DNA from: Magnetospirillum sp. XM-1
GTDB taxonomy: Bacteria; Pseudomonadota; Alphaproteobacteria; Rhodospirillales; Magnetospirillaceae
NCBI RefSeq assembly: GCF_001511835.1
Contig: NZ_LN997848.1
Coordinates: 868,001 to 932,000 of the forward strand
Direction: 5' to 3'
Length of the DNA stretch: 64,000 nt
In this document: positions 61,803 through 64,000 of the stretch, one piece after another
Layout of the letters: each line of letters opens with the position of its first letter
How positions within the stretch are numbered: the first letter of the stretch is position 1
Notes under the pieces: model-generated
What the model was told of the DNA's origin: nothing
Databases searched by the model: none
Seen by the model: only the letters and a program-made list of their open reading frames with translations
Program-made: the position numbers and the translations under genes

Positions 61803-63542
61803 TTGACCCGACCGGAATCCTTGCCGGAACCGCTGGCCCAGGAGGACGAGGGGCGCCTGATCCTAGGGCCCGCCCCCGACGATTTCGATCCGGGCCGCGA
61901 TGTCGCCCTGGGACCGTGGTGCTTCGCCGGAGTCGAGGAACGCCACCCCGGCTGGGACGACCTTCCCTTCGCCGACCCCTTCCCCACCCCCGACGACTGG
62001 ACCGGCGCCGACCGCGACGCCAAACGGCTGGCCAACGCCCTGCTGCCGGTATGGGCCGGGCGCCTCAACACCCGGCACGGACGGAATTACAGCCTGGGAT
62101 TCTGGCGGGTGCTGCTGATGAAGTGGCTGACCATCTGCATCCCGCCGCTATGGCAGCGCTACCGCCAGGTGGAGGAGGTCGCCCGCCTGTACCGCGACCG
62201 GGCGTTGACGGTGGTCGTCTGTGCCGACGTGGCGGAGCGGTGGCCGGTGAACGGCTGCGAAGGACTGACCGAGAGCTTCGCCGATCCCGCCTGGGACTTC
62301 CGGCTGACCTCGGCCATGGTGGCGCGGCTGGCGCCCCCGGCCTGGCGTCTGGAAACGGCCCCGGCCCCGGCCCTGGGACCCGCCCGGCCCCAGAGCGGAG
62401 CCGCTCCCGGCCGCTCCCTCATCCGCCGCGTGCTGGGACGTCTGCCGGTGGACAGCGTGCCCGGTGCCCCGATTTCCCACCGCCTTCTGCTGTCCGCCTG
62501 GGCCGCGCTGCTGCCCCGCCGGGCGGCCCGTCACCATTACGATCCCGCCGGCGGTCCGGTCTCGGCGGTATTCCCCGCCGCGTTCCTGGCGTTGCTGGAC
62601 GACTTCCTGGGCCGGTTGCTGCCCCGGAGTTTCGCCGAGGACTTTCCCGCGCTGGAAGCACGGGCCCTGGCCCACCGCTATTTCCCCGGCCGGCTGTGCG
62701 TCGATGCCCTGGACACCGAGGAGGATCGCCGGCGGCTGACCCATGCCCTGGCCCACGAACGGGGCGAACGGCTGGTCAGCGTCCAGCATGGCGGCATCTA
62801 CGGCACAGCGAAGGCCATGATGGTCGGCGCCGAGACGGAATATCCCTATGATGCCTTCCTGACCTGGGGCTGGACGGCGCAGGAAGACCTTGCCGGACGT
62901 TTCGTTCCCATACCCTCGCCCGCGCTGTCGCGGCTGGCGGGCCGCCGCGGCGAGGATGACGGACGGTTGTTGATGGTGGGGGGGGCCATGCTGGTGCACG
63001 GCACCCGGCTGGGCTGGCTGCCCAAGCCGACCCATTATCTGGAGTACCGCCGGATGAAGACGGCCTTCCTGGGGGGGCTCGATCCGACTCCGCTGGCCGC
63101 CGCCCATTACCGCCCCTATCGCCGCAAGCCAGAGGTGCTGAGGGACGAGGATCATCTCAGACAGCGGGGCTTTTCCCTGCCCCTGGTCGAGGGCGACCTG
63201 GATCCCGCCCTGCTGTCGTGCCGTCTGGCGGTCATCGACCATCCCATTACCTCCATGCTTGCCGTGATGGCCGCTAATGTGCCGACGGTATTGCTGTGGC
63301 AGGCCGAGGCCTGGCCGATGGCCCGTCAGGCGGAACCGTTTTTCGCCGAGTTGCGCCGCGTCGGCATCCTGCATCACGATCCGGCTGCCGCCGCCGCCCA
63401 TGTCAACCGGGTGTGGGCGGACGTGCCGGTCTGGTGGAACGATCCGGATGTTCAGGCCGCGCGGCGGCGCTTTGCCGAGCGTTATGCCCTGACATCCCGA
63501 TTTTGGTGGTGGAACTGGCTGAAGGTTCTGGCCCGGCTGTAG
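61803..63542 (+). CDS. Putative transferase, LIC12162-like family
   Basis: A 579-residue protein matching a group named after a Leptospira gene. LGPWCFAGVEE near the N-terminus, the NTRHGRNYSLGFWRVLLMKWL block, VSVQHGGIYG and DAFLTWGW are marks I recall for the family. The C-terminal IDHPITSMLAVMAANVPTVLLW is like a glycosyltransferase-type donor loop. It starts at a TTG and has no strong ribosome site. It lies eight bases after the radical SAM gene and 90 bases before the cytidylyltransferase. Assumed to transfer a sugar or phospho-sugar. Confidence 0.68.
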   Translation: MTRPESLPEPLAQEDEGRLILGPAPDDFDPGRDVALGPWCFAGVEERHPGWDDLPFADPFPTPDDWTGADRDAKRLANALLPVWAGRLNTRHGRNYSLGFWRVLLMKWLTICIPPLWQRYRQVEEVARLYRDRALTVVVCADVAERWPVNGCEGLTESFADPAWDFRLTSAMVARLAPPAWRLETAPAPALGPARPQSGAAPGRSLIRRVLGRLPVDSVPGAPISHRLLLSAWAALLPRRAARHHYDPAGGPVSAVFPAAFLALLDDFLGRLLPRSFAEDFPALEARALAHRYFPGRLCVDALDTEEDRRRLTHALAHERGERLVSVQHGGIYGTAKAMMVGAETEYPYDAFLTWGWTAQEDLAGRFVPIPSPALSRLAGRRGEDDGRLLMVGGAMLVHGTRLGWLPKPTHYLEYRRMKTAFLGGLDPTPLAAAHYRPYRRKPEVLRDEDHLRQRGFSLPLVEGDLDPALLSCRLAVIDHPITSMLAVMAANVPTVLLWQAEAWPMARQAEPFFAELRRVGILHHDPAAAAAHVNRVWADVPVWWNDPDVQAARRRFAERYALTSRFWWWNWLKVLARL

Positions 63543-63632
63543 ACGGAACTTGAACGGCGGGGGCACTTACGGGAATATCCGCAGCAACCGGGTGGAGATG
63601 TCCGGGGTGTGGTTCAGACGAGGTTCGGGTTT

Positions 63633-64000
63633 ATGAAAGTGGTCATTCTGTGCGGCGGTTTCGGGACGCGCATCCGCGACGTGGCCGACGACATCCCCAA
63701 GCCGATGATTCCCATCGGCAATCTGCCCATCGTCTGGCACATCATGAAGAGCTACTCGGCGGCGGGCCACAAGGATTTCGTCCTGTGCCTGGGCTATAAG
63801 AGCCACGCCGTGAAGCAGTTTTTCCTGAACTACGACATCCACGGCGGTGACTTCACCATCGCGCTGGGCGCCGAAAAGCAGATCACCTATCACGGTGAAG
63901 TGCGCCACGACGACTGGAACGTCACCCTGGCCGAGACCGGGCTGAACGCCATGACCGGGGCGCGCATCAAGCGTATCAGGAAGTACCTGGGCGACGACGA
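63633..64000 (+). CDS. rfbF: Glucose-1-phosphate cytidylyltransferase, truncated by the window end
   Basis: The first 122 residues of a sugar-1-phosphate nucleotidyltransferase. VVILCGGFGTRIRDV, DDIPKPMIPIGNLPIVWHIMKSYSAAG and FVLCLGYKSHAVKQFFLNYDIHGGDF are the RfbF signature rather than RmlA or GalU. The enzyme makes CDP-glucose, the precursor of CDP-3,6-dideoxyhexoses. ATG 63633 follows the 90-base gap, and the gene runs off the window. CDP-glucose 4,6-dehydratase would be expected next, outside the view. Confidence 0.88.
   Translation, partial: MKVVILCGGFGTRIRDVADDIPKPMIPIGNLPIVWHIMKSYSAAGHKDFVLCLGYKSHAVKQFFLNYDIHGGDFTIALGAEKQITYHGEVRHDDWNVTLAETGLNAMTGARIKRIRKYLGDD

Overview
The window is one long, almost entirely plus-strand surface-glycan locus from a high-GC (roughly 63-65% by eye) Gram-negative bacterium. 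Gene style (GTG/TTG starts, dense ATGA overlaps, GC-rich third positions), the legionaminic acid genes and the LIC12162/TIGR04372-type transferases suggest an alphaproteobacterium of the Rhodospirillales, perhaps Magnetospirillum-like. That placement is inference; no rRNA or housekeeping marker is present. Both ends cut through genes: rmlB at the left and a glucose-1-phosphate cytidylyltransferase at the right.

Region A (1-14.2 kb) holds rmlB/rmlA (dTDP-sugars), an ABC flippase/exporter, two sugar epimerases, a cytidylyltransferase-kinase fusion of the HldE type with reversed domain order, a HAD phosphatase, an APH-fold kinase, a two-subunit transketolase, an APS-kinase-like gene, an asparagine-synthase-like amidotransferase and an ATP sulfurylase. 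Region B (14.2-22.6 kb) is a PstSCAB-type ABC transporter followed, in tightly overlapping order, by an Fe-alcohol dehydrogenase, a 2-hydroxyethylphosphonate dioxygenase (HEPD) homologue, an aldehyde dehydrogenase and a D-2-hydroxyacid dehydrogenase. This is the enzyme set that in phosphinothricin biosynthesis turns phosphonoacetaldehyde into phosphonoformate. A two-subunit phosphonopyruvate/sulfopyruvate decarboxylase lies about 10 kb further on (32.6-33.7 kb). No PEP mutase is visible in the window.

Region C (22.6-34.2 kb) is patchier: a frameshifted IS110-type transposase remnant, an AT-rich methyltransferase gene, the only minus-strand gene (an EamA permease), two TIGR04372-like glycosyltransferases, a radical SAM enzyme, a methyltransferase, a DegT aminotransferase, a sulfotransferase-like gene that could use PAPS from the region A enzymes, the decarboxylase and a WbuC-like cupin.

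Region D (34.2-52.8 kb) encodes a legionaminic-type nonulosonate pathway (LegB, LegC, LegG, LegI, a PtmE-like nucleotidyltransferase, LegF) with methyltransferase, PHP, ATP-grasp and SDR genes inserted. It also has a second CMP-transferase paired with a CBS-NeuB-SAF-TIM-barrel fusion, a B12-type radical SAM enzyme and two large unrecognised glycan-related proteins. Region E (52.8-64 kb) has an aminotransferase, two Gfo/Idh/MocA oxidoreductases, a KdsB-like cytidylyltransferase, an SDR, a dehydroquinate-synthase-like sugar-phosphate cyclase, a 2-hydroxyacid dehydrogenase and a methyltransferase, which together look like a pathway to an activated carbocyclic or keto sugar. After these come a permuted radical SAM protein, an LIC12162-family transferase and rfbF.

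Taken together, the locus appears to make several nucleotide-activated sugars (dTDP-, CDP-, CMP-, probably GDP-linked) and to decorate a surface glycan with amino, methyl, sulfate and possibly phosphonate groups. The most notable feature is the HEPD-centred phosphonate cassette inside a polysaccharide locus.
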